51,900 nucleotides of DNA from Bacteroidota bacterium (GCA_005884665.1 VBAT01000012.1:65635-117534); one strand, 5' to 3'. Shown: positions 6,297 through 14,767, counted from the stretch's first letter. The notes: a model not told the origin generated them from the sequence alone. Translations and numbers: made by a program.

Positions 6297-9209
6297 ATGA
6301 ACTACCGGTTAAGGCGAACACTGTTATTTATTCTTTTGTCCGTTTGTATAATTACTGGGCATGCTCAGTCAGATACCAGGAAAATGCATTGGGTCGATAG
6401 TGTATTCAATTCACTGACGGATGACCAGCGAATTGCCCAGCTGATGGTGATAAGGGCTCATTCCAACCTCGGGCCTGACCATGTAGCAAAAGTTGCTAAT
6501 GATATACAGCAGTATAATGTGGGGGCTTTGTGTTTTTTCCAGGGCGGCCCGGTGAGACAGGCCAACCTGACAAACTATTATCAAAGCATTGCCAAAACTC
6601 CGCTGATGATCACCATCGATGGGGAATGGGGATTGGGAATGCGACTTGATAGTGTACTAAAATTTCCGTATCAGCTTACGCTGGGCGCCATGAACAATGA
6701 GAACCTGATATATAAAATGGGAGTAGCCGTTGGCGAACAATGTAAACGGATCGGCGTGCATGTCAACTACGCTCCCGTGGTGGATGTAAACAATAATCCC
6801 AATAATCCCGTTATTGGCTACCGATCTTTTGGCGCAGATAAAGAAAAGGTCGCCCGTTTTGGCGTGGCCTATATGAAGGGTATGCAGGATGCAGGCATTA
6901 TGGCTTGCGCCAAACATTTTCCGGGGCATGGCGATGTGGATGTGGATTCTCACCTCGATCTCCCGGCGATCAACAAGTCGATGGCCCAGCTCGATTCACT
7001 GGAACTAATTCCGTTCAGGGCGGTCTTCAAAGCCGGCGTTGGCAGCGTAATGATCGCTCACCTGTATATTCCTGCAATTGACACAGCGGCTAACCGGGCC
7101 ACTTCCATTTCAAAAAATAATGTAACGGGTTTATTAAGAAATCAATTAGGTTATAAGGGTTTGACTTTTACAGATGCGCTGGAGATGAAAGGTGTGGCCA
7201 AATATTTTCCCGGCGGTACTATTGCTGTTGAGGCCCTGATCGCGGGGAATGATATGCTTTGCCTGCCTGCAAGTGTTCCCGAAACAATTGACGCAGTAAA
7301 GCAGGCGATCAGTGAAAAACGGCTAAGCTGGAATGATATCTATGAAAAGGTGAAAAAAGTACTGATATCTAAATATGAGCTTGGTTTGAGCGACATCAAA
7401 CCAATTGATACCAACAACCTGTTGAATGATCTTAATGCAAACACAAATAAAATAAGATACGAAGCCGCTGTAGAAACGGTAACACTGTTGAAAAAAGAAG
7501 CAGGCGCTTTTCCTCTTTCCGAAAATAAAAAAATCGCCTACGTGTGCATCGGCGATTCGATATTGAATGAATTTGGCCAGCGCCTTTCGGAAGACTGGAA
7601 AGCCGACACTTATTTTCTCAGCTATAGCGATAAAGCAATTCGCGGCGACACCATTTCTCAACCTGACTACATATTGAATAGCATCAGGGCCGGCAATTAT
7701 GACAATGTCATTGTTGGTGTACATAATTATAGTCTGCGTCCCGCAAATAATTACATGATCAGTTCGGCTGCAATCGGTCTTGTACACGATCTTCAAGCTT
7801 TTAATACCTCGACTTTTGTATTTGGAAATGTTCTGGCTGTTGCAAATTTCTGTGATGCAAAAACGCTTGTCGCCTGCAACCAGGACGATGATATTACAAG
7901 AAATGTGGCAGCGGATATTTTAGCCGGTAAAACCGGGACCCAGGGTGTTTTACCGGTGCCTGTTTGTAATTACGGATATGGATCAGGTGTCCGGTCGAGC
8001 CCAAACATTGTGAGTGGACGATTTATTCCCTGGAATGATAAATTTTCTGTTATCGATTCGATTGCCAATGATGCCATACAAAAAAAAGCTTTCCCGGGTT
8101 GCGTGGTGATTGCAGTGCATAATGGTGATATTGTTTATGATAAAGCGTTTGGTCACTATAAGTATGAAGCTTCCCCTGCGATGAGTCCCGAAAGCATTTT
8201 CGATCTTGCTTCCGTTACCAAGGTTTCAGCTACTACGGTATCCGTGATGAAATTGTATGAAGAGGGTAAGTTAGGTCTGGAAAAAACGCTTGGAGATTAT
8301 CTTCCCTGGGTAAAAGGGTCCGATAAAGCAAATTTGAAAATAAAGGATGTTCTCTTGCACCAGGCAGGTCTTGTGCCTTTTATTCCTTTTTATAAAGAAA
8401 CAATAGACTCCGCCACTGGAATTCCGAATCCTGCTATTTACAGTGATAAATCAAAACCGGGATTTACCGTTCGCGTAGCAGAAAATATATACCTGCGTAA
8501 TGACTGGCAGGACACCCTCTTTAAACGTATCCTGAAAAGTCCATTGGGTCCGCCTAATAAATACGTCTATAGTGATAATGACTTCATTTTTCTCGGCAAG
8601 ATCGTTGAAGAGATATCTGGTATGACCCTTGATGAATACGTGCAGAAAAATTTTTATCGCAAACTGGGGATGGCCACTACAGGTTTCAAACCCAGGAACA
8701 GGTTTCCTGTTGAGCGCATGGTGCCGACAGAGACTGAAAAGCATTTTCGCCGGCAAACGACACAGGGAGATGTGCATGACGAAGGTGCTTCTTTATTCGG
8801 AGGTGTAGCAGGGCATGCAGGGCTGTTTTCGGATGGTTATGACCTGGCGATGCTTTACCAGATGCTGGAAAACGGCGGCACATTTAATGGAGAACGTTAT
8901 CTCAAGTCTGAAACGATAAAATATTTTTCTGCTTATCATAGCGAAGTAAGCAGGAGAGGTTATGGTTTTGATAAACCCGAGAAGGATAATGCCACAAGGA
9001 AAGAGCCGTATCCATCTGCAAGAGTTTCCCTCGAGACATTTGGCCATACCGGCTTTACTGGAACCTGTGTATGGGTAGATCCTAAAAACGATCTTGTCTA
9101 TATCTTTCTGTCGAACCGGGTATATCCTACTCGTGATAATAACAAGCTATCACAAATGCAGATAAGGGGAAAGATCCAGGATGCCATCTACCTTGCTTTA
9201 GGAATGTAA
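6297..9209 (+). CDS. GH3 beta-N-acetylglucosaminidase fused to a serine beta-lactamase-like domain
   Basis: The 970-residue protein has a signal peptide (MNYRLRRTLLFILLSVCIIT) and ends near GHAQS. The N-terminal glycoside hydrolase family 3 domain (about 30-365) has the NagZ-type loop KHFPGHGDVDVDSH near residue 205, whose His-Asp pair serves as general acid/base, and TFTDALEMKGVAKYF, which carries the nucleophile Asp. A GH3 C-terminal-like part follows. From about residue 590 there is a penicillin-binding/class C beta-lactamase fold: SVTK (Ser639, Lys642; SxxK), YSD at 758 (YxN-like) and HTG at 917 (KTG-like). Acting in the periplasm on N-acetylglucosamine-containing muropeptides and on peptide stems would fit. 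The ATG at 6297 gives the signal peptide; the longer frame starting at 6093 does not. Such fusions are known in Bacteroidota. Confidence 0.92.
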   Translation: MNYRLRRTLLFILLSVCIITGHAQSDTRKMHWVDSVFNSLTDDQRIAQLMVIRAHSNLGPDHVAKVANDIQQYNVGALCFFQGGPVRQANLTNYYQSIAKTPLMITIDGEWGLGMRLDSVLKFPYQLTLGAMNNENLIYKMGVAVGEQCKRIGVHVNYAPVVDVNNNPNNPVIGYRSFGADKEKVARFGVAYMKGMQDAGIMACAKHFPGHGDVDVDSHLDLPAINKSMAQLDSLELIPFRAVFKAGVGSVMIAHLYIPAIDTAANRATSISKNNVTGLLRNQLGYKGLTFTDALEMKGVAKYFPGGTIAVEALIAGNDMLCLPASVPETIDAVKQAISEKRLSWNDIYEKVKKVLISKYELGLSDIKPIDTNNLLNDLNANTNKIRYEAAVETVTLLKKEAGAFPLSENKKIAYVCIGDSILNEFGQRLSEDWKADTYFLSYSDKAIRGDTISQPDYILNSIRAGNYDNVIVGVHNYSLRPANNYMISSAAIGLVHDLQAFNTSTFVFGNVLAVANFCDAKTLVACNQDDDITRNVAADILAGKTGTQGVLPVPVCNYGYGSGVRSSPNIVSGRFIPWNDKFSVIDSIANDAIQKKAFPGCVVIAVHNGDIVYDKAFGHYKYEASPAMSPESIFDLASVTKVSATTVSVMKLYEEGKLGLEKTLGDYLPWVKGSDKANLKIKDVLLHQAGLVPFIPFYKETIDSATGIPNPAIYSDKSKPGFTVRVAENIYLRNDWQDTLFKRILKSPLGPPNKYVYSDNDFIFLGKIVEEISGMTLDEYVQKNFYRKLGMATTGFKPRNRFPVERMVPTETEKHFRRQTTQGDVHDEGASLFGGVAGHAGLFSDGYDLAMLYQMLENGGTFNGERYLKSETIKYFSAYHSEVSRRGYGFDKPEKDNATRKEPYPSARVSLETFGHTGFTGTCVWVDPKNDLVYIFLSNRVYPTRDNNKLSQMQIRGKIQDAIYLALGM

Positions 9210-9325
9210 CTCTTTGGTATCGGTGATATTTGAAAGTATTATAATCTGAATGTAGCTCTGGCAAGTTGAACAGAATATCTAGCATAAACTGATTCTTATC
9301 GATCACATCAAATTGAAGGCTGCCG

Positions 9326-9333
9326 TATATTTG
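9326..9333 (+). promoter_or_regulatory. Candidate -7 promoter box TATATTTG
   Basis: It matches the Bacteroidota TAnnTTTG element 19 bases before the ATG at 9353. No TTG is found at the expected -33 distance, so the support is partial. Confidence 0.4.
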
Positions 9334-9352
9334 TGCGCCAGAATCACGTTGC

Positions 9353-10039
9353 ATGAAAAGACTATTAACCTTATTCGCATTATTGATTTCTTTTTTCGCG
9401 TTCTCTCAATATACACCTGGGGAAATCAAAAAGTTAAAGATCACCAGAGTTATGAAATCATCCCAGACCCGGGGCCAGGAAACCGTTCAAAGAAACGAAA
9501 CCTGGTATGATGAATCCGGGAATGATACTGCTGAGTACAACAATGGTGAACTATATCGCCGTACCAAATATGAGTATAACCCAAAAGGCCAGGTGTTGTC
9601 AAGGACAAGATATGACGCAACGGGTGCTGAAACAGAAACAGCTATCTATTCGTATAAGCCGGATGGAGCCTGCACTGTGAGCAATACGGACAAAAGTTTT
9701 GGAATGACCGAACTGACTTATTGTGATAAAGGAGGCAAGACCACTAAAACAGTATCGCCTGATAATTCGGAAAGAATTTATACCTATGATACAAAAGGCC
9801 GTTTGATCAAAATAAAGTCGAAAGACAGTGACAACGGAAGTGTGTTTGTAGATATTCGGTATACTTACAATCCGAAAGATCAGCTCATCAAAGAAGTGAG
9901 CAAAGGAGATTACAAATGGACGACTTCGTATACGTACAATCCTGGAGGACTCGTTTCAAAGGTCAAAAGGAATTCTGTAACCGATGGCGTAGCTGATCCG
10001 GAGGTTATCACTACTTATGAATATGAGTTTCAGAAATAA
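9353..10039 (+). CDS. Secreted RHS/YD-repeat-like protein
   Basis: The 228-residue protein has a signal peptide (MKRLLTLFALLISFFAFSQ). It consists almost wholly of short repeats built on Y-x-Y-N/D-x-x-G-x-L/Q: KYEYNPKGQVLSRTRYDATG at about 75, YTYDTKGRLIKIKSKD at about 143, YTYNPKDQLIKEVSKGD at about 170 and YTYNPGGLVSKVKRN at about 190. This is the YD/RHS repeat that forms beta-strand shells in much larger proteins. It has no toxin tip or PAAR partner, so it is a short stand-alone version, perhaps a periplasmic or surface protein. It stands alone with its own possible promoter box 19 bases upstream. No catalytic residue is visible and the function is unknown. Confidence 0.8.
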   Translation: MKRLLTLFALLISFFAFSQYTPGEIKKLKITRVMKSSQTRGQETVQRNETWYDESGNDTAEYNNGELYRRTKYEYNPKGQVLSRTRYDATGAETETAIYSYKPDGACTVSNTDKSFGMTELTYCDKGGKTTKTVSPDNSERIYTYDTKGRLIKIKSKDSDNGSVFVDIRYTYNPKDQLIKEVSKGDYKWTTSYTYNPGGLVSKVKRNSVTDGVADPEVITTYEYEFQK

Positions 10040-10591
10040 GATCCGGAAGTTCAAATTTTATCAGCCTAACAAGTTTAGTTAATGAAATCGGTGTTGGATC
10101 AACAGATAACAGCCGTTTTTTTCTATTTAATTTCTGTGTTTTTCCCATTGCCTGGCTTTTAATGAGAACGATATTTGTCAACTGATGCATTATAATAGTC
10201 GGACGCTCCGATTTTGCTAGCGACCTGTATTCATGAGAACAAAATTGCCACGCGATTGGCGATGCCTGCTTATTCAATTAAATGAAATCCCAAATGCGGG
10301 GACATATCTCTCTTTGTGGATAGCAGGCGGTCTGAATGGTGGCGGTGGTGGGGGAGGGATCGGCCGGGGAGGGCCCAACAGGGCAAAGTTGTTCGGTGTC
10401 TGAAAATCAATATAAGCAGAAGCCTTAGTGCTGCTGGCTGCCTTTCAGCTCACACCTGAAATACAATTCATATTCATCCATTTAAAAATGTAGCCAGCTT
10501 TAAAACCCCATACATTTATATAACTATAGTATCGTTTGTTGTTACGCCAACCCGGTCAATTAGTTCTTTATATTTCTAGTTGGTTTCCTAC
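10040..10591. other. Non-coding or decayed region of about 550 bases
   Basis: No convincing gene is seen on either strand. The plus frame 10233-10403 would encode 56 residues with a glycine-rich core (GGLNGGGGGGGIGRGGPN), but it has no similarity I recognise. A minus-strand frame (10277-10011) runs into the end of the RHS-like gene and looks like chance. The notable element is the G-rich run at 10340-10373. Confidence 0.5.
10350..10373 (+). other. Canonical G-quadruplex motif
   Basis: Four G-runs (5, 3, 4 and 3 guanines) are separated by loops of 1, 7 and 1 bases. This fits the standard G3+N1-7 rule on the plus strand in an otherwise AT-leaning intergenic region. Confidence 0.7.
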
Positions 10592-11125
10592 CTAAGCTGA
10601 AAAATTAACCGTTGCAGGAATTGTTATCTCATTAGCTTTTTCTTCCGTAAAATCCAGCTGTAAATCTTTGTCCTCGGATTCAACTTCAAATAAAGAGGCT
10701 TGATTTTGTCCTGATAAAATTTTATGATAACTGCAAAACCTGAAAAAAAATAAATGCCCGATGCAATTGTCAATGTGTCATTGTTGGATGAGCACAACGG
10801 CAAGAGAGTGGAAATGGTGTGGTTTTGCTGATCTGTTCCTGCTCCGTTGAATTGGTCTTTGTTGAATCAACTTCTCCCGTTATTGGGTCAAGGTTATGAA
10901 TCTTTATAGAATTTAAATTGGGTTTAAAATCTTCTTTGTTTAATGCATCCGTTTTTGCCTCGTAAAGCAAGCCCCATCCTCCTTCAAATTCGGATGCCAT
11001 CTCTTCCTTAAATTCTTTGGGAAACCTCTCAAATTTTAATACTCCTTTTTTATCGAGTCGACCTTATACTGCGAAAAAACGGCTTCTGATGAGAAAAGAA
11101 ATACAAATATCAATGACTGTCTCAT
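10592..11125 (-). pseudogene. Frameshifted gene for a small secreted protein
   Basis: Three blocks of protein-like sequence lie in order on the minus strand but in different frames. The first starts at the ATG at 11125 and encodes a signal peptide (MRQSLIFVFLFSSEAVFSQ) that ends at a TAA after VDSIKKEY. The second resumes in another frame with VLKFERFPKEFKEEMASEFE and runs through NLDPITGEVDSTKTNST to a stop at 10770. The third, with no start codon of its own, reads KILSGQNQASLFEVESEDKD and ends EITIPATVNFSA before a TAG at 10592. At least two frameshifts are needed to join them. I do not recognise the family. The 78-base gap to the lipoprotein downstream has no gene. A sequencing or assembly error could explain one shift but less easily two. 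Confidence 0.7.
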
Positions 11126-11203
11126 AAAGTGGTGCAATACCTTATTAATGATAGTTGATTTCAACTGCTACGGTCAATTGAGCATATTCGAACCGCAAGG
11201 CTT

Positions 11204-11860
11204 TCATGATTTAACACTTCGATAAAACTTAGTTCTTTTTGCAAGATGCTCGAAAATTGTTTTTTGTTGCTCAAAGACCTCGGCGGCTTCAGTTTCAGTA
11301 GGTGCGCCGACCATATAAATCAAATGGACCATGTTATTTTCGTAGTATAATTGAATATTGAGATTATAAAGAATTTGTCCACTCTCCAAAATTTTTCTCG
11401 TTATAATTTCTCCTCCTTTTACCCCATTTATTTCTAATGTATCTTTAGAAATAGTTCCTTCCATAACATTTATTTTATCCTTTGAGTATAGCTCGTCTCT
11501 CAACTTATCTAGTTTGTCACTGGTTAACGTGTCATTCAGGCCAATTATCATTACTGTCAATCCAATATTGGCATTAATGCCTTCTGGCATAATTCCCACT
11601 TGTTTTATTAACGTTGGTTTGTCGTTGTCAGCTGTCTGTACCTCAATCCAGGAACATGGATATGATACATCCATATTTATTCCCTTTGCGTTGGGATGAC
11701 CGGAAGTATTAATGACACAATTTCCGTCCGGATCTTTTTGGACAGACGTCGAATTAGTTTTACTTCGATTAAGGTCGCAGCCTTCGCAAACCAACATACC
11801 TAAAACCAAAGAAATGGTAAACAGTTTAAACAAATTCTTTTTATTACTCCTTGACGTCAT
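11204..11860 (-). CDS. Exported or lipid-anchored protein of unknown function
   Basis: The 218-residue protein begins MTSRSNKKNLFKLFTISLVL and has a hydrophobic stretch ending in MLVCEGCDLNRS. Export is likely; the second cysteine could be a lipid anchor, but the residues before it are not a clean lipobox. The mature part (MDVSYPCSWIEVQTADNDKP, NANIGLTVMIIGLNDTLTSD, FEQQKTIFEHLAKRTKF) resembles the layout of PsbP/DcrB-like folds, with a beta-sheet core and a final helix, but this is a weak resemblance. I chose the ATG at 11860; a TTG at 11881 would add seven polar residues ahead of the signal. It lies 59 bases after ricT in the same direction. The function is unknown. Confidence 0.65.
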   Translation of the reverse strand: MTSRSNKKNLFKLFTISLVLGMLVCEGCDLNRSKTNSTSVQKDPDGNCVINTSGHPNAKGINMDVSYPCSWIEVQTADNDKPTLIKQVGIMPEGINANIGLTVMIIGLNDTLTSDKLDKLRDELYSKDKINVMEGTISKDTLEINGVKGGEIITRKILESGQILYNLNIQLYYENNMVHLIYMVGAPTETEAAEVFEQQKTIFEHLAKRTKFYRSVKS

Positions 11861-11918
11861 ACAATGGTAGTTTGACAGCAATACAGTAACGGTTAGAACC
11901 GTTCATCATGACATACAA

Positions 11919-13274
11919 TTATTTCTTATCCCTGTTATCCGGCCTTGGCGGTCTCGGTTGATTAGGGTTAGGCCTATTCCTGTTTGGATTTTGTTGTTGC
12001 CCTTTTTGTGGAGGTTGGTTTTTTTGCTGACCCGGCTGATTCTGTTGCGGCCTTTGGCCGTGTCCCCTTTGTTGCTGTTGGTTGCGGGATTGATTTCCCT
12101 GCTGTCTTTGCTGCGGCCGCTGCCCCTGACCTTGTTGCTGCTGTTGTTGTCTTTTTTGTGCCCTTTTTTTGTCTGCAGACTTATCAAGGCTGCGTAAACT
12201 TGTCTGCCCGACCACATCCACAAATTCCGGTTCCACTTCCTTGGGTTTGGACGAAGTCAGTTCAACCGTTTCCAGTGCATCGGGAACAACTCCCTGCATG
12301 TTTTGCGATTTTATCTTTCTTACAGCCTCAATGGTTACCGGGTATTGCTTACTGCTGTCCGGCAAAGTGTACCACATCAGGTTTTTGAAAATATCTTTTT
12401 TGATAAGTATTGCATTCCCCTTGGTCACCTGTAGTATATCGCAGTTATCAGGAAATTGTTGCAACGCATCAAGATAGGTATCGAGTTCGTAATTAAGACA
12501 ACATTTCAAACGACCGCATTGACCGCTCAGCTTTGTTTGGTTAATGGAAAGATTTTGGTAACGTGCCGCGGCTGTGTTTACCGATTTAAAATCAGTGAGC
12601 CAAGTTGCGCAACATAGTTCCCGGCCACAACTCCCGATGCCACCCACTTTTCCAGCTTCCTGCCTCGCTCCAATTTGACGCATCTCCACCTTCAGCTTAA
12701 ACTCAGATGCATACACCTTGATCAATTCGCGGAAATCGACACGGCCATCCGCTATATAAAAGAAAGTCGCTTTTCTTCCGTCAGCCTGCATTTCCACCTG
12801 GCTTATTTTCATATCCAGCTTCAATTGCCTGGCTATTGCCCTGCTTCGAATCACCGCTTCAGGCTCCCTCGCCTTGTTCTGCTTCATGATATCCAGGTCA
12901 CGGCCACTGGCGGGACGAAGCACTTTTTTCATCTCGGGGTTGTCTTCCTTAACACCCCTTTTCTTCATCTGCAGTCTTACTATTTCTCCCGTCAGCGATA
13001 CCTCTCCCACGTCAAAACCGCTAACGCCCTCTACAGACACGAGGTCACCTTTTTCAAAATGCTGCAATGTTGTATTACGGAAAAAATCCTTGCGTGTGCC
13101 TTTGTTAAAACTTATTTCGATGACGTTGCAGGCCATATCCACACCCGCGACCGGCATATTGCGTAGCCAGTCATAGGTGTTCATACGGTTACATCCACCG
13201 GTACTACACCCGCCGTTGCTCTTGCACCCGTTTGGTTTGCCACCGCCTGCCGTTCCGCAATTACTGCAACTCAT
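11919..13274 (-). CDS. ricT: PSP1-domain protein, RicT (YaaT) family
   Basis: RicT homologues belong to the Fe-S-containing RicAFT complex that affects RNase Y and mRNA processing in Bacillus; the Bacteroidota role is less clear. The N-terminus is Cys/Gly-rich (MSCSNCGTAGGGKPNGCKSN), a possible metal site. The PSP1 domain (about 50-280) has the family signatures KVEMRQIGARQEAGKVGGIG, CGRELCC, QNLSINQTKLSGQCGRLKCC and NYELDTYLDAL. From about residue 365 a disordered Gln/Pro/Asn/Arg-rich tail (QQQQQGQGQRPQQRQQGNQS) runs to the end, so at 451 residues it is longer than the roughly 275-residue Bacillus protein. It starts at an ATG at 13274, 267 bases downstream of holB and in the same direction. 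In many Bacteroidota ricT is followed by gldH; the lipoprotein here does not look like GldH. Confidence 0.9.
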   Translation of the reverse strand: MSCSNCGTAGGGKPNGCKSNGGCSTGGCNRMNTYDWLRNMPVAGVDMACNVIEISFNKGTRKDFFRNTTLQHFEKGDLVSVEGVSGFDVGEVSLTGEIVRLQMKKRGVKEDNPEMKKVLRPASGRDLDIMKQNKAREPEAVIRSRAIARQLKLDMKISQVEMQADGRKATFFYIADGRVDFRELIKVYASEFKLKVEMRQIGARQEAGKVGGIGSCGRELCCATWLTDFKSVNTAAARYQNLSINQTKLSGQCGRLKCCLNYELDTYLDALQQFPDNCDILQVTKGNAILIKKDIFKNLMWYTLPDSSKQYPVTIEAVRKIKSQNMQGVVPDALETVELTSSKPKEVEPEFVDVVGQTSLRSLDKSADKKRAQKRQQQQQQGQGQRPQQRQQGNQSRNQQQQRGHGQRPQQNQPGQQKNQPPQKGQQQNPNRNRPNPNQPRPPRPDNRDKK

Positions 13275-13387
13275 TGGTTAATGAATAAATAAAAAATGAT
13301 AATTGAGAGGGAAACTATGAACCGTTGCAGAATATCTTTAAGCTTTCATCGTTGAGGCCGATACTTTATTCGGCGGCAAGCATAGAT

Positions 13388-13546
13388 TTATACGCTTGTA
13401 TCGCTGCCAGGCATAAAGCACTGAAAAGCAACACCAATATATATAGAAGCGAATAACACGATAAGCTTTGTTTGAGATTCCTGGGCGGTCACATGGCTAT
13501 CCTCACTGCCCCATTCATCGTTATCAGGCGAGTCAAAGGGCTCAAT
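13388..13546 (-). CDS. Possible small membrane protein ORF without a standard start
   Basis: A 52-codon frame follows holB and overlaps its last codons. It reads PFDSPDNDEWGSEDSHVTAQ and then a hydrophobic segment (KLIVLFASIYIGVAFQCF) before TAA. An acidic head plus one membrane helix is plausible for a real small protein, but there is no ATG, GTG or TTG before the head; only an ATT at 13546 or a GTG inside the head. It may be a decayed gene or chance. Confidence 0.2.
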   Translation of the reverse strand: MEPFDSPDNDEWGSEDSHVTAQESQTKLIVLFASIYIGVAFQCFMPGSDTSV

Positions 13547-14753
13547 CCGTCAAAAATACGATTTTGTCCCGAATGATGTGATACAACTTTATTGTAAGTG
13601 CATGAAACAGGATTTTGGCGTTGGCGTTGCGTTCTATAAAATAAGTCGCCTTGTCCAACTCTTCCACGATGGCCTGCTGCTGTTCAATTCCAGCAATTTT
13701 ATTCAGCCTGTCCGCAAAATCCCTTTCCTTTTCGGGAATACTGGTCTCGTTGCCGATCGCCCTTGACCGGATTGCCTGTTCCAGCAGGTGGTTAAAATAG
13801 CGGAGAAATTGCTTTTGTTTTTCCCTCCCCAGTTTGCTGATCTCCTCTACCCATCTTGTTTGGGCAATCGGTCCTGTCTTTAGCATCGCATTTAACCATT
13901 CACGCAATAGCCCCTGCCAGTCCTCCTCTGCGTGTTGCAGCATTTGCAATGCTTCCCGGTAATTGCCTTCACTTACGCTGGCTACCTGCCTGGCCGTTTC
14001 CGCGGCCGTTTTATTACGGTTCACCAGAGCATCCTCGATATCTTTTGTTTCCAATGCCGGTATCCTGATCAGCTGGCAGCGGCTGACTATTGTAGGCAAG
14101 ATCAGCGATTCGTTTTCTGCTACCAGGATGAAAAGCGTATTGGGGGGCGGCTCTTCTATCAATTTCAATAACTTATTTCCCTCGTTGCCCAGGTATTCCG
14201 GCATCCAGAGAATTAAAATTTTGTAGCCGCTTTCAAAACTCTTGAGACTGAGTTTGCGAATGATGTCATTGCACTCGTTGGCCGTAATGTTCCCCTGTTT
14301 GTTCTCTGCACCGATGAATTGCAGCCAGTCATACACGTTTCCATACACGTACCCTTTTACAAACTCTCTCCATTCTGCGATGTAATCGGTACTGACAGGT
14401 GGCGTACCCGGTTTTTTTGTAACAACAGGATAGCTGAAATGTATATCGGGATGAACGAATTGTTGCGCTTTTACACATGCAGGACAAACGCCGCAGCTAT
14501 CGGTGGGTAAGTGGTCGGTGGTAAGTGGTAAGTTTGACGCTTCCCCAAACAATGATGGCTTCTGGCTGCGGGCTCCGGGCTCACGGCTGATCCTTTCGCA
14601 AACCACATATTGAGCAAACGCGAGCGCCAGTGATAATGTACCGCTTCCCTCCTTGCCTAAAAAAAGTAAAGCGTGGCTGAGACGATTATGTTGTACCAGT
14701 TCGCTAAGGTTTTGCTTTACCTCCAGCTGGTTGATGACATCTTTGAATTGCAT
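13542..14753 (-). CDS. holB: DNA polymerase III subunit delta' (clamp-loader ATPase family)
   Basis: Delta' is the structural part of the clamp loader that opens the sliding clamp during replication. The 403-residue protein has the AAA+ core: LSHALLFLGKEGSGTLSLAL (degenerate Walker A) near residue 30, a zinc module with CGVCPACVKAQQFVHPD, the segment YKILILWMPEYLGNEGNKLL (Walker B region) and the SRC-type element TIVSRCQLIRIPAL. A C-terminal helical domain follows. The start is the ATG at 14753; the longer frame would use a TTG lying in the box TATCTTTG at 14760-14767, which is more likely the promoter. Between Walker A and the zinc module there is an unusual insertion (EPGARSQKPSLFGEASNLPL and TTDHLPTD) encoded by repeat-like DNA. 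Confidence 0.9.
   Translation of the reverse strand: MQFKDVINQLEVKQNLSELVQHNRLSHALLFLGKEGSGTLSLALAFAQYVVCERISREPGARSQKPSLFGEASNLPLTTDHLPTDSCGVCPACVKAQQFVHPDIHFSYPVVTKKPGTPPVSTDYIAEWREFVKGYVYGNVYDWLQFIGAENKQGNITANECNDIIRKLSLKSFESGYKILILWMPEYLGNEGNKLLKLIEEPPPNTLFILVAENESLILPTIVSRCQLIRIPALETKDIEDALVNRNKTAAETARQVASVSEGNYREALQMLQHAEEDWQGLLREWLNAMLKTGPIAQTRWVEEISKLGREKQKQFLRYFNHLLEQAIRSRAIGNETSIPEKERDFADRLNKIAGIEQQQAIVEELDKATYFIERNANAKILFHALTIKLYHIIRDKIVFLTD
14501..14592. repeat. Repeat-like insertion in frame within holB
   Basis: The segment contains iterated GTGGTCGGTGGTAAGTGGTAAG and GGCTGCGGGCTCCGGGCTCACGG. Its low-complexity style resembles the intergenic repeats at 14860-14892 and 18549-18632. 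It keeps the holB frame and adds about 30 residues ahead of the zinc module. Confidence 0.6.
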
Positions 14754-14759
14754 GAACTG

Positions 14760-14767
14760 CAAAGATA
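14760..14767 (-). promoter_or_regulatory. Candidate -7 promoter box TATCTTTG for holB
   Basis: It matches TAnnTTTG on the minus strand and ends 7 bases before the holB ATG, implying an almost leaderless mRNA. No TTG at -33 was found. Confidence 0.35.

Noticed and set aside
10011..10277. 88-residue minus-strand frame
   Set aside because: It runs into the end of the RHS-like gene on the other strand and shows no recognisable domain.
11204..11860. Identification of the lipoprotein after ricT as GldH
   Set aside because: gldH often follows ricT, but the length (218 residues) and the motifs do not match what I know of GldH.
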